Origin: Mollicutes bacterium
Lineage (GTDB): Bacteria; Bacillota_I; Bacilli_A; Izemoplasmatales; Izemoplasmataceae
Direction: 5' to 3'
Assembly (NCBI GenBank): GCA_003551005.1
Contig: PULR01000003.1
Span: forward strand, 1-52,733
Length of the DNA stretch: 52,733 nt
Positions 19,097 through 27,476 of this stretch are shown piece by piece. The notes below the pieces were generated by a model. That model was not told the DNA's origin. It did not search any database and saw nothing but the letters and a program-made list of their open reading frames with translations. The translations under genes were made by a program, and so were the position numbers. The number at the start of each line of letters is the position of its first letter. The first letter of the stretch is position 1.

Positions 19097-19954
19097 ATGA
19101 AAAAGCTAGTAGCATTACTGCTGGTAGGAACTTTTGCTTTCACCCTCGCCGCTTGTAACGGCGACGACGATGTTGAGGAAGTCAACCTCGACTACGTCAA
19201 CTGGGCGGAAGGCATCGCCATGAACTATCTCGCTGAAGTTCTGATTGAAGATGAGATGGGTTATGACGTCAACTCAACAGAAGGCGAACCCGGCGTAGTC
19301 TTCACCTCGGTCGCCGAAGGCGACGCGGACTTCTTCGTCGACGCCTGGCTGCCCTTGACACATGAAAGTTACTGGGACCAGTATGGCGACGATATTCTTG
19401 ATCTCGGCTACAACTTCGAGGAAGCACCGATCGGTCTCGTCGTACCGGATTATGTCGACATCGACAGCATCGATGAACTGAATGACTACGAAGATGAATT
19501 CGGCGGCGAAATTGTGGGCATCGAGCCTGGTGCCGGCATCATGGAAGCAACCGACAACGCCATCGAAGAATATGACCTCAATTTCACTCTTGAAGATACT
19601 TCGGACCCGGTCATGGTTGCTGAACTCGGTGACGCCATCGAGAACGATGAATGGATCGTCGTCACTGGTTGGGAACCCCACTACAAGTTCGCCGACTACG
19701 ACCTCAAATTCCTTGATGACCCTGAAGACGTCTATGGCGAACCCGACAACATCCATACTGTCGCCCGCCCCGGTGCGGACGAAGACCTTCCCGAAGTTAC
19801 TGAATTCTTTGAGAACTTCTATTTCACCAGTGAAGAACTCGGTGATTTGATGGGTGACTTCCAAGAATACGGCGACGACATGGACGATGCTGAAATCGCC
19901 CGTCAATGGGCTGAAGAGAACGAAGACATCTGGAGCGACTGGATTCCCGAATAA
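19097..19954 (+). CDS. opuAC: Glycine betaine-binding lipoprotein
   Basis: The 285-residue lipoprotein (lipobox L-A-A-C, Cys20) is the substrate-binding subunit of the Opu importer. It shows the family features NLDYVNWAEGIAMNYLAEVLIE, the stretch DFFVDAWLPLTHESYWDQYGD and WIVVTGWEPHYKFADYDLKFL. The tryptophans in these motifs normally form the aromatic cage around the trimethylammonium head group. The mature protein is very acidic, as expected for a protein exposed to high salt. GGAGGAG precedes ATG 19097. An 83-base gap after opuAB has no terminator, so all three genes can form one operon. Confidence 0.94.
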   Translation: MKKLVALLLVGTFAFTLAACNGDDDVEEVNLDYVNWAEGIAMNYLAEVLIEDEMGYDVNSTEGEPGVVFTSVAEGDADFFVDAWLPLTHESYWDQYGDDILDLGYNFEEAPIGLVVPDYVDIDSIDELNDYEDEFGGEIVGIEPGAGIMEATDNAIEEYDLNFTLEDTSDPVMVAELGDAIENDEWIVVTGWEPHYKFADYDLKFLDDPEDVYGEPDNIHTVARPGADEDLPEVTEFFENFYFTSEELGDLMGDFQEYGDDMDDAEIARQWAEENEDIWSDWIPE

Positions 19955-19971
19955 TCACCATCGCCCAACCT

Positions 19972-20004
19972 GAACGCCCCCGCTCGCCGGGGGCGTTCTT
20001 TTTT
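19972..20004 (+). terminator. Terminator of the opu operon
   Basis: GAACGCCCCCG/CGGGGGCGTTC, an 11-bp stem with a CTCGC loop, is followed by a T-run. Confidence 0.93.
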
Positions 20005-20081
20005 GTTTCAAGCGACTTTGTTATCGTGACTGGTGCTGAGATGATACAATTAAGACAGTTAGGAATGAGGAGGTGTGGAAC

Positions 20082-20627
20082 ATGAAAGGAATCATTCTGT
20101 TCAGCAATCTGATGGAGGATGTCGAAGCCCTCGGAACAGCCGCTTTACTAAAAAGAGCGGGCCTTGAACTCTCAAGCGCGACGTTCGAGGACACGCTGGA
20201 ATTGCAGACGGCTTTTCAGCAATCCGTGAAAGCGGACCGTTTCGCGAGTGTCGAGGATGCCGACCACCACGACTTTCTCGTGATTCCCGGCGGCCCTTAT
20301 GTCAAGCGCTCGGTCGATGACGACAAATGGATCAAGACGCTCGCCCGCCGTTTCCATGAACAAGGAAAACTGGTCGCGGCAATCTGTGCGGGCCCGCGTT
20401 TCCTCGGACAGGCCGGTCTGCTTGCCAACAAGCGTTTCACCTGTTTCACCGGCAGCGAACAGGATGCACCAGATGGAATTCACCGCCCGGAGGAGAAGGC
20501 TGTGACGGACGGCAACATCGTGACCGCTCGGGGAGCCGGTGCAATCTATGATTTCGCCCATGCAATCGTGACGTGGACGCTTGGCGGGGAACAGGCGGAT
20601 CAGCTGCTTTCGGACATTCTGTATTGA
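20082..20627 (+). CDS. DJ-1/PfpI-family protein
   Basis: The 181-residue protein has the flavodoxin-like DJ-1/ThiJ/PfpI fold. The sequence includes FLVIPGGPYVKRS, the nucleophile elbow AAICAGP with the reactive Cys at about residue 100, and a C-terminal TARGAGAIYDFAHAIV typical of DJ-1-type members. The family includes chaperone or deglycase-like proteins and peptidase-like members; sequence does not settle which. ATG 20082 follows GAGGAGG at 8-9 bases; the GTG three codons earlier overlaps the ribosome binding site. An extended -10 TGA-TACAAT (20042-20050) lies just upstream, so the leader is about 25 bases. Confidence 0.88.
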   Translation: MKGIILFSNLMEDVEALGTAALLKRAGLELSSATFEDTLELQTAFQQSVKADRFASVEDADHHDFLVIPGGPYVKRSVDDDKWIKTLARRFHEQGKLVAAICAGPRFLGQAGLLANKRFTCFTGSEQDAPDGIHRPEEKAVTDGNIVTARGAGAIYDFAHAIVTWTLGGEQADQLLSDILY

Positions 20628-20651
20628 AAAAAGCCCGCATGGGCTTTTTTT
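20627..20651 (+). terminator. Terminator after the DJ-1 gene
   Basis: AAAAAAGCCC/GGGCTTTTTT with a GCAT loop directly overlaps the end of the stop codon. Confidence 0.9.
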
Positions 20652-20720
20652 GGTTTCAAGGAATGCTCGCATCGTGTATAATCGGAGGTGGCGCTAATTC
20701 GAAGACATGAGGTGTGACGT

Positions 20721-21644
20721 ATGAACAGACAAAGACAAGGACATCTCGCCGGTCTGGTTTTCTCGGTGGTCTTCGGACTGACGTTCATGTTTTCGAAGAC
20801 GGCTTTGGAAACCGGCCTGCCTCCGATCGGCCTGATTGCTTATCGGTTCCTGCTTGCCTTTTTTTTGTTCGAGGCGTTGCGGCGCAGCGGGGTGATCCGA
20901 ATCCGCTTTGCACGCGCCCATGCCGCATCGATTGCTTTGGTCGCGCTGTTTCAGCCCATATTGTATTTTCTATTCGAGACCTATGGTCTGGCGCGCACGA
21001 GCAGCGGCGAGGCGGGGATGATGGTGGCGTTGATCCCCATATTCGCGACCATTCTGAGCACGCTCATCCTGAAGGAGAAACCTCGGCCTGTCCAGGTCCT
21101 GTTCATCCTCTTGAGCGTCTCGGGCATTCTGCTGATCCAGATTGCCAGTACGCTCGGCGCGTTCGAGGCGGATCCGCTCGGATTCCTGCTGCTGTTCTTC
21201 GCCATCCTCTCGGCGGCCGCTTTCAACATTGCCTCCCGTCATGCCTCGCAGCAGATCCGGCCTGTCGAGCTGACGTATTTCATGATGCTCTCCGGGGCAA
21301 TGGTTTTCAATATTCTTTATGGCTTGCATCTGTTGCGTCATGGAGAAGGGTATCTGGGCCCTCTCGGTGATCCCTTGGTTATTGCGCCGGTCCTTTATTT
21401 AGGCATCGGTGCTTCCATCGGAGGGTTTTTCCTGCTCAACTACGCGTTGGCTAGGCTGCAGGCGCATGTCATCAGCATCTATGCGAACTTATCCACGGTG
21501 ATCGCCATTGCCGCGGGTGCCGTCTTTCTTGGCGAGTCGCTCTCGAGTTATCATTATGTGGGGGCGGCGATGATCATCAGCGGTGTCTACGGGACCGTCC
21601 GGATGAATACCAAGGCCAGGATCAAGAGCGTTCCCCATGAGTGA
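20721..21644 (+). CDS. EamA/DMT-superfamily transporter
   Basis: The 307-residue protein has ten hydrophobic helices in two EamA halves (about 8-140 and 155-295). The first half contains GLTFMFSKTALETGLPPIGLIAYRF and the second ARLQAHVISIYANLSTVIAIAAG, both characteristic of the drug/metabolite transporter superfamily. Such proteins usually export amino acids or metabolites; the substrate is not predictable. GAGGTG lies before ATG 20721, and TATAAT at 20677-20682 is the likely -10. The C-terminal tail is basic (NTKARIKS). Confidence 0.9.
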   Translation: MNRQRQGHLAGLVFSVVFGLTFMFSKTALETGLPPIGLIAYRFLLAFFLFEALRRSGVIRIRFARAHAASIALVALFQPILYFLFETYGLARTSSGEAGMMVALIPIFATILSTLILKEKPRPVQVLFILLSVSGILLIQIASTLGAFEADPLGFLLLFFAILSAAAFNIASRHASQQIRPVELTYFMMLSGAMVFNILYGLHLLRHGEGYLGPLGDPLVIAPVLYLGIGASIGGFFLLNYALARLQAHVISIYANLSTVIAIAAGAVFLGESLSSYHYVGAAMIISGVYGTVRMNTKARIKSVPHE

Positions 21645-21883
21645 GCAAGATTGAATGGACTTCATACGGTCATGGGCGCAAGTTGCCTTCTGACCTTTGC
21701 GCAGCGCTTCAAAAAGAAATCCGCTTGTGTTATTATTAAGGTGGACATATAATCTGTGTCACCCACGCCGAAGGCAGGCTTTTCATCGACTCTCTCAGAC
21801 GGTTTTGAATCTTTGTGGTCAGATGGTTGTGTGTGTGGTATACTGTTATGATATGTTAAAGCCAACGAAAGGTGTGAATGCAT

Positions 21884-22945
21884 ATGAAAAAACTTTTTAC
21901 GCTCGCTTTGGCGCTGCTTTTCGCGCTCTCTCTCGCGGCCTGCGATGATGAACCAGAAGAAGTCGAGCTTCCGGATATGTCCGGTTACGGCCGGATGCAG
22001 ATCTTCGACCGCATGGAGGAGCTCGGCTTCGATGAAGCGGATATCAACGTCATGGACCACCCCGACATCACGAGCCATCGTCCGACCTTCCATGAATACC
22101 GGGATTATCAGCCCGGCGATACGGTCATGACGGATGAGTCCATCGTCATCTATATCAGCGTGGTCGAAGAGGATGAAGAGGAAGTCGAACCGGCTCCGAG
22201 GACCCCGCTTGACCCGGACGGGGAGTTCACGGACTACGAGGACGTTGCTCTTTATCTGGATACCTTCGATGAGCTGCCCGCGAACTACATCACTCTCGAA
22301 GAAGCGATGGACGAAGGCTACGACCCGGAAACTGACGATTTGTGGGATTATGCGGACGGCAAGATTCTCGGCGGCGATCCCTTCGAAGAGGACCCCGACG
22401 ACTTCGACGCCCTGCCTAACGGGGACGAACGTTCCTACTATATCGCGGATGTCGGCTACGAGGGCGGCGACCGCGGCGAAGAACGACTCGTCTATTCGGA
22501 TGACGGTCTGATCTTCTATTCCCCGGACGGGCTGGATTCCTTTGAACAGCTGTTCGGAACTCCGGAGCATCCACCCCTCGATCCGGATGGCTCATACATC
22601 ACAAAAGAGGAAGTCGGGCTTTATATCCGCACGTTCGGCGAACTTCCGGACAACTATTATGTCCGCTCCGAGATGGTTGAAGAATACGGTACGCTTGCCG
22701 CCTTCCGCCGGGCGAAAGGCGATGACGCGCACTACGGTTATTGGAACTTCAGCAACTTCGCGGATCAGCTGCCTTCCGATGGTGAGCTCCATTGGTACAT
22801 CGCCGACATCGGCCTCGGCCCCGGCGCCCAGACCCGCCGCAATCAGCGTCTGGTCTTCTCCGAGGACCAGGGACTCGTCTATTACACGCCGGATCACTAC
22901 GATTCCTATGAGATGCTCTTCGGCGACGGCCGCCAGTACGATTGA
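21884..22945 (+). CDS. Lipoprotein with PASTA-like and two barnase-like domains
   Basis: The 353-residue lipoprotein (L-A-A-C, Cys20) has a PASTA-like module (about 27-92: VELPDMSGYGRMQIFDRMEELGF ending in a short beta strand). Two domains that align with barnase follow, residues 112-224 and 232-346. The first aligns with the barnase C-terminal half without gaps: LPANYITLEEA, GKILGGDPF, IADVGY and ERLVYSDDGLIF. In both copies the catalytic Glu (barnase Glu73) is Ile (Ile187, Ile306). The catalytic His (His102) is Gly216 in copy one but retained as His338 in copy two. RNase activity is therefore doubtful. ATG 21884 is preferred by spacing from AAAGGTG over ATG 21878. An extended -10 (TGG-TATACT, 21836-21844) lies upstream; no barstar-like inhibitor is nearby. 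Confidence 0.8.
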   Translation: MKKLFTLALALLFALSLAACDDEPEEVELPDMSGYGRMQIFDRMEELGFDEADINVMDHPDITSHRPTFHEYRDYQPGDTVMTDESIVIYISVVEEDEEEVEPAPRTPLDPDGEFTDYEDVALYLDTFDELPANYITLEEAMDEGYDPETDDLWDYADGKILGGDPFEEDPDDFDALPNGDERSYYIADVGYEGGDRGEERLVYSDDGLIFYSPDGLDSFEQLFGTPEHPPLDPDGSYITKEEVGLYIRTFGELPDNYYVRSEMVEEYGTLAAFRRAKGDDAHYGYWNFSNFADQLPSDGELHWYIADIGLGPGAQTRRNQRLVFSEDQGLVYYTPDHYDSYEMLFGDGRQYD

Positions 22946-22954
22946 TCACAACAA

Positions 22955-22981
22955 AGCCGCACCCTCGGGTGCGGCTCTTTT
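22955..22981 (+). terminator. Terminator of the barnase-like lipoprotein gene
   Basis: AGCCGCACCC/GGGTGCGGCT with a 2-base centre is followed by CTTTTC. It lies between two convergent genes. Confidence 0.85.
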
Positions 22982-23649
22982 CATGTTTTTCGATAACCGG
23001 AAAGTGTATAGAATAAGATGAGCAACCCCACGCCATGCAGCAAGGCGAACACCGTCCATGGCATCTCCGGCCACAAAGGGAGCAGCATGTTGCGTTCATT
23101 CATGAAGAAATAGCCCCATTCCACGTGTGCCTCGATGCGGGCATAGACGATGAGGGCAACGGTGAACCATCCGGCCTGGATGAGAGCCGACCGTCTTGAG
23201 GGCAGATAGCCGTGGACGAAATATTGGTGCAAGGGGAAAAGGGCGACGACCATGTGACCGATGATGTAGGTCTCATCCAGATTGGCGACATTCGCCGGAG
23301 GACCGGCGGGGAAGACTATCGCGAAGAAACTTGTCGCGCCGAACAAAAAGAGAAAGGCCCGCAGCAACCTCGGCCCTTTGAAAATCGCGTAAAAGAAGAG
23401 GGTGACGCTCGTCAGCCTGCAGATGTAGAAGGGGAGATCCGAGGCGAGTGAAAAGGTTCCGCGCCCCAACGGCAGCAGATAGTCGACGAATATGACATAA
23501 AGCATCGAACCGGCTGTTAGGGAGCCGATGAGGACCTGACGTCGCCGAAAGAAAGCCGGCCAGCGGGCAAAGGCGACGATAATCCCTCCCGTGAGAGCCA
23601 GCCAGAGCACATAAAGCAGATAGGGATTTGCGAAATCAAAGCGAAGCAT
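22981..23649 (-). CDS. YwaF/TIGR02206-family integral membrane protein
   Basis: The 222-residue protein has six to seven membrane helices. The segment SDLPFYICRLTSVTLFFYAIFKGP and the later HQYFVHGYLPSRRS with ARIEAHVEWGYFFMNE recall the YwaF family (TIGR02206, related to eukaryotic TMEM164), whose members carry a conserved His/Cys core near the membrane. Some TMEM164 relatives act on ether phospholipids, but bacterial function is unknown. I chose ATG 23649, with GGAGGAGGGG just upstream, over the longer frame. The Cys in FYICRLT sits where YwaF proteins have their conserved Cys. Confidence 0.75.
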   Translation of the reverse strand: MLRFDFANPYLLYVLWLALTGGIIVAFARWPAFFRRRQVLIGSLTAGSMLYVIFVDYLLPLGRGTFSLASDLPFYICRLTSVTLFFYAIFKGPRLLRAFLFLFGATSFFAIVFPAGPPANVANLDETYIIGHMVVALFPLHQYFVHGYLPSRRSALIQAGWFTVALIVYARIEAHVEWGYFFMNERNMLLPLWPEMPWTVFALLHGVGLLILFYTLSGYRKT

Positions 23650-23827
23650 ACGACCCCTCCTCCGTTTCCCATTATAACCAAAAAATCCCGCCGCTACCAC
23701 CAATGTCATTATGGATTGTCATAGAAGAAAACGGATGATTTTGCAACCTTTACAGGACACAACCACCCCGTCCTCTGTTAGACTATAGACGAACTCGACC
23801 TTATTGAATAAAAAAGGAGCATACAAT

Positions 23828-24679
23828 ATGGATAAGTTAAACATCAAGCAGACCCCGCTCAACGAGCGCTTGAAAGACGGTGTCATCATGGATGTCGTGA
23901 CCGTCGAGCAGGCGAAGATCGCGGAAGCGGCAGGTGCCGTGGCCGTGATGGCTCTTGAAAAGGTGCCCGCCGACATCCGCAGAGAAGGCGGCGTGGCACG
24001 GATGTCCGATCCGGCACTGATTAGAAAAATCATAGAAGCGGTCGATATTCCGGTCATGGCCAAGGTGCGCATCGGTCATTCCGCGGAAGCGTCCATTGTC
24101 GAGGTCGTCGGGGCGGATTATATCGATGAAAGCGAGGTCCTCACCAGTGCGGATCCGTTTGCTCACATCGACAAGCATGCCTTTGACACGCCGTTCGTCT
24201 GCGGTGCGAAGGACCTCGGGGAAGCGCTCCGACGCATCGATGAGGGCGCGGCGATGATTCGGACCAAAGGCGAAGCTGGAACTGGTGACATCAGCGAAGC
24301 CGTCCGTCATGTGCGGACCATCAACCGCCAGATTGAAGAGGTGCAGGCGCTGGATGTGGACGCACTCACTTCTTATGCACAGGCACTTGATGCACCCAGA
24401 AGGCTCATTGAGTATGTCCACGAGCAGGGTGCGCTGCCGGTGCTGAACTTCGCCGCCGGCGGCGTGGCGACCCCGGCCGATGCGGTACTGATGGTTCGTC
24501 ACGGCTGCGACGGCGTGTTCGTCGGCTCGGGAATATTCAAGTCCGAGACGCCGGAACGCCGTGCGCGGGCCATCGTTGAGGCGGTCAAGCAAGCCGATGA
24601 CCCAGCCGCCCTCGCTTCGCTTTCCGAAGGTCTCGGCGCCTCGATGGCCGGTGAAGCATCAGAACCGGACTCTGAATAA
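23828..24679 (+). CDS. pdxS: Pyridoxal 5'-phosphate synthase, PdxS subunit
   Basis: The 283-residue barrel protein makes pyridoxal 5'-phosphate from ribose 5-phosphate, glyceraldehyde 3-phosphate and ammonia. Ammonia is normally supplied by the glutaminase PdxT. It matches PdxS almost end to end: [41 protein letters not shown], the Schiff-base Lys region [10 protein letters not shown], the second catalytic Lys in [12 protein letters not shown], and [19 protein letters not shown] 23828 has AAAAAGGAG upstream. pdxT is not adjacent; the next gene is a membrane protein. The partner is either elsewhere or absent, in which case free ammonia would be used. Confidence 0.96.
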   Translation: MDKLNIKQTPLNERLKDGVIMDVVTVEQAKIAEAAGAVAVMALEKVPADIRREGGVARMSDPALIRKIIEAVDIPVMAKVRIGHSAEASIVEVVGADYIDESEVLTSADPFAHIDKHAFDTPFVCGAKDLGEALRRIDEGAAMIRTKGEAGTGDISEAVRHVRTINRQIEEVQALDVDALTSYAQALDAPRRLIEYVHEQGALPVLNFAAGGVATPADAVLMVRHGCDGVFVGSGIFKSETPERRARAIVEAVKQADDPAALASLSEGLGASMAGEASEPDSE

Positions 24680-24771
24680 ATCATCACTCTCCCTTCACGG
24701 TCGACTTTCAATGGTGTATAATATAAAAAGACAAAACAGTTTTCATGCTGTTTGACAAAAGGAGAATGCAT

Positions 24772-25401
24772 ATGGATCGTAAACAGATGATCAGCTCCGT
24801 CGTCTTCTTCGGCGCCCTTTGGGGCATCCTGGAGGCGACGCTCGGCTACGCTCTGCAATTTTTGCCGAACTTGATTTCGGGAAGCGTCATGTTTCCCATC
24901 GGTGCGGGCATCCTCTACCTTGCCTATCGGCAGACGGGCTCGCCCCGTGCGATGTTCACCGTCGCACTGATTGCGGCCTCGATCCGCGGTGTGAATTTCT
25001 TCATGCCGGGGCTGCTGCCGATTCGCACCTATAATCCGATGATCGCGATCGTGCTGCAGGGATTGGCATTCTACGCCGTCCTGCCGATACTTGAGCGCAA
25101 AGCTCCCTGGACGCAGCTGGGCGGACTGGTTGCCGCCAGCCTGCTTTGGCGCTGGGCTTTCCTTGGAAACATCTCCATCAACAACGCGCTCACCGGCTTT
25201 GAGTTCCCGCAGCTGGCGTCACTTTCGAGTATGCTTTCCTTCGGCCTTTCGCAGGCTTTGCTGGGTGGTGTGCTGGCTTTTGGCCTCTACCGTCTTGTTC
25301 GCTTGATGCTGGCGCGCGCCTCGCTCGTGCACCGCATCCCCCCCCAGCTTTCCGCTAGCCTGTTCGCGCTGGCCTTGTTCCTCACCTACGTGACGACTTG
25401 A
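24772..25401 (+). CDS. Hydrophobic membrane protein, transporter-subunit-like, unknown
   Basis: The 209-residue protein has five to six membrane helices separated by short loops and a high content of Gly, Ala and Leu. Its size and compactness resemble the substrate-binding S subunits of ECF vitamin transporters, but I see no decisive motif, so that is only a suggestion. The position directly after pdxS would fit a vitamin-related role. ATG 24772 follows AAAAGGAG. TATAAT at 24717-24722 indicates its own promoter. A terminator follows. Confidence 0.6.
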   Translation: MDRKQMISSVVFFGALWGILEATLGYALQFLPNLISGSVMFPIGAGILYLAYRQTGSPRAMFTVALIAASIRGVNFFMPGLLPIRTYNPMIAIVLQGLAFYAVLPILERKAPWTQLGGLVAASLLWRWAFLGNISINNALTGFEFPQLASLSSMLSFGLSQALLGGVLAFGLYRLVRLMLARASLVHRIPPQLSASLFALALFLTYVTT

Positions 25402-25414
25402 TTTCGTGATTCTC

Positions 25415-25441
25415 GACGTCCCCTTCCGGGGGGGCGTCTTT
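25415..25441 (+). terminator. Terminator-like hairpin
   Basis: GACGTCCCC pairs with GGGGGCGTC (one G-U pair), followed by a short T-run. It lies 14 bases after the membrane protein gene and before the PAP2 gene. Confidence 0.6.
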
Positions 25442-25458
25442 CCATAACGGAGGTAACC

Positions 25459-26295
25459 ATGCCCCCACACATGCGCAAGTTTTCGCTGGCGTTCGTTCTG
25501 CTTGGGTTGCTGTTGATTTTCGTTTTCCACCTGACGGCTATTGACACCGCTGTTTCGCGATGGTTCTATCAAGACGGCGCCTGGGTCGGACCCGAGAGTG
25601 ATTTCCTCAGACTTTTCTATTTCCCCGGGAACGCGTTGCTCTTTTTCCTGCCGTCGTTTCTCGCGACGGCTTCGCTTTTGCTTTCTTTTTCTTCCCGCCC
25701 GGCGTTCACTGTGTTCCGCAGCCATCGCCGGCACGCGATTCTTGTGCTGCTTTCAATGGTCATCTTTTCCGGATTGATCAACGGCTTCCTGCTCAAGGGG
25801 CTCTTCGCCCGGCCCCGACCGGGAGCGTATTTTGCTGCGGATGCTTGTTATGTCGGTCCGTTCGAAGTGGGTTCGCCGACAGGGGGACGATTCGCTTCCA
25901 GTTTCCCCTGCGGCCATTGTTCGACACCCTTTGCCTGGTTCGCCTTCTATTTCGCCGCCCTTAACCGAAAGGGAAGGGCGGCCGCGTGGGTCCGCAAACT
26001 GCTCGGTCTGGCAGTCCCGCTGCTGGCGGGTTCGGTGATGGTGGTCTCGAGGATCGCCTATGGGGCGCATTACCTCTCGGATGCCATCTATGCCGGTGTG
26101 TTCATGTTCCTGATGATCACCGCCGCCGCCTGGCTGCTCGATCTTGATACCCGCAACCATCGGATTGATGCACAGAAGAACCCTCTAAAATCTTTTGGGG
26201 CCGTTGAGCTGCTAATGGCTACGGCTTCACTTGCGTTGGCGGCGATCCCCTATCTATATATCCTGAACGAAACGAAGGGTCTGACGGGAATCTGA
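25459..26295 (+). CDS. PAP2-family membrane phosphatase
   Basis: The 278-residue protein has six to seven helices and the three PAP2 phosphatase motifs: KGLFARPRP, SFPCGHCST and SRIAYGAHYLSD. The catalytic His of the last two motifs is kept. The first Ser of the usual P-S-G-H is Cys (P-C-G-H), an uncommon variant. Members dephosphorylate lipid substrates such as phosphatidic acid, undecaprenyl pyrophosphate or lipid A-type phosphates on the outer face of the membrane. CGGAGG precedes ATG 25459. The glycerophosphodiesterase gene follows by 26 bases, suggesting a phospholipid-turnover operon. Confidence 0.88.
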   Translation: MPPHMRKFSLAFVLLGLLLIFVFHLTAIDTAVSRWFYQDGAWVGPESDFLRLFYFPGNALLFFLPSFLATASLLLSFSSRPAFTVFRSHRRHAILVLLSMVIFSGLINGFLLKGLFARPRPGAYFAADACYVGPFEVGSPTGGRFASSFPCGHCSTPFAWFAFYFAALNRKGRAAAWVRKLLGLAVPLLAGSVMVVSRIAYGAHYLSDAIYAGVFMFLMITAAAWLLDLDTRNHRIDAQKNPLKSFGAVELLMATASLALAAIPYLYILNETKGLTGI

Positions 26296-26321
26296 TCGGA
26301 CCCTGATGAGGAGAGAAGACC

Positions 26322-27371
26322 TTGAAGCACAAGAAGAAAATCCTTGCACTGACAATCTTCGTCACCCTTGTTCTGATCTGGGCGCTCTTCACGACTCTGA
26401 CGACGACCCCTAAGAACATCGAGGAGGAGAACATCTGGCGACGGGACGCGGGTGCTCCGCCGCAGATGATTGCTCATGCCGGCGGGAACAAAGAGTTCCC
26501 CGGCAATACTCTGGAAGCATTCTACAACGCCTATGACGCCGACCCCGATGTCATCATGGAAGCGGACGTCAACATGACCGCGGACGGCGTGCCCATCCTC
26601 ACGCATGACACCACGCTTGATCGTCAGACCTCCCTCACCGAAGCGCCGGTTCATGAAGTCGACTACACCAAGCTTGTCGAGGAGGAGATCGATTTCGGCT
26701 ACGAGAACGAAATCGAACCACACCCGGACCATGACGGTTTCAACGAAGACGGGGAACTGAAGCGATATCAGAACTATCATGAGGAGTCTGTCACCCCTCT
26801 CGATGTGAACTATCCCGAGGGTGTCGAGCCCCGGCACGAGGAGAAGTTTCTCGTGACTACGGTCGAGGATCTGGTGACAGCCTTCCCGGAGAACCGGATG
26901 ATTCTCGAAATCAAACAGTCCGGTGAAATTGGAGAAGAAGCGCTGGATGCCGTCATCGAGGAACTTGAAAGACTTGATGAGAATTACGACACGTTCGGAC
27001 GCATCATTCTCGGCACCTTCCACGACGACATCTTTGACGCCTACCGGGAGCTCCGCGAGACGACGAATCCGGAACTGATGATCTCTCCTTCCGAGGGTGG
27101 AGTGGTGAAGTATTTCGCCCTGCAGTTCTTCCGGCTGGATTATTTCTACCGCGATGAAGTGCATGCGTTGATCGTTCCGCCGAGTGAGTACATGCTCAAC
27201 CTTGCGAGTGACAACTTCGTGCGCACCGCCCACGCCCACAACATCGCCGTGTTCTACTGGACGATCAACGAAGAGGACAAGTTCCGCGAACTTGTCGACC
27301 TTGGCGCGGATGGCATCCTGACCGACCGGGTCACGCATTTCGCCGATGTGCTCGACGAATATAAGGATTAG
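26322..27371 (+). CDS. Glycerophosphodiester phosphodiesterase, membrane-anchored
   Basis: The 349-residue protein has one N-terminal hydrophobic anchor (about 7-27) and a GDPD barrel, which hydrolyses glycerophosphodiesters to glycerol 3-phosphate and an alcohol. Catalytic elements are HAGGNKEFPGNTLEAF (usual HRG, so Arg is replaced by Ala), MEADVNMTADGVPILTHD with the metal ligands Glu, Asp and the second His, and a C-terminal FYWTINEEDKFRELVDLGADGILTD. TTG 26322 is the start: GAGGAG lies 8-9 bases before it and no other start fits. An insert of about 60 acidic residues lies between strands (110-160). It could act outside the cell, anchored to the membrane. Confidence 0.88.
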   Translation: MKHKKKILALTIFVTLVLIWALFTTLTTTPKNIEEENIWRRDAGAPPQMIAHAGGNKEFPGNTLEAFYNAYDADPDVIMEADVNMTADGVPILTHDTTLDRQTSLTEAPVHEVDYTKLVEEEIDFGYENEIEPHPDHDGFNEDGELKRYQNYHEESVTPLDVNYPEGVEPRHEEKFLVTTVEDLVTAFPENRMILEIKQSGEIGEEALDAVIEELERLDENYDTFGRIILGTFHDDIFDAYRELRETTNPELMISPSEGGVVKYFALQFFRLDYFYRDEVHALIVPPSEYMLNLASDNFVRTAHAHNIAVFYWTINEEDKFRELVDLGADGILTDRVTHFADVLDEYKD

Positions 27372-27476
27372 CCGTTTCGACTGATGGAAGAAGAACACGG
27401 GATAATAATTTTTGGCAAGGCCGGGACAGGAACCTGGAAAATAAAAAAGACAAAGAGAATTCAAAGGATGGTTGAT

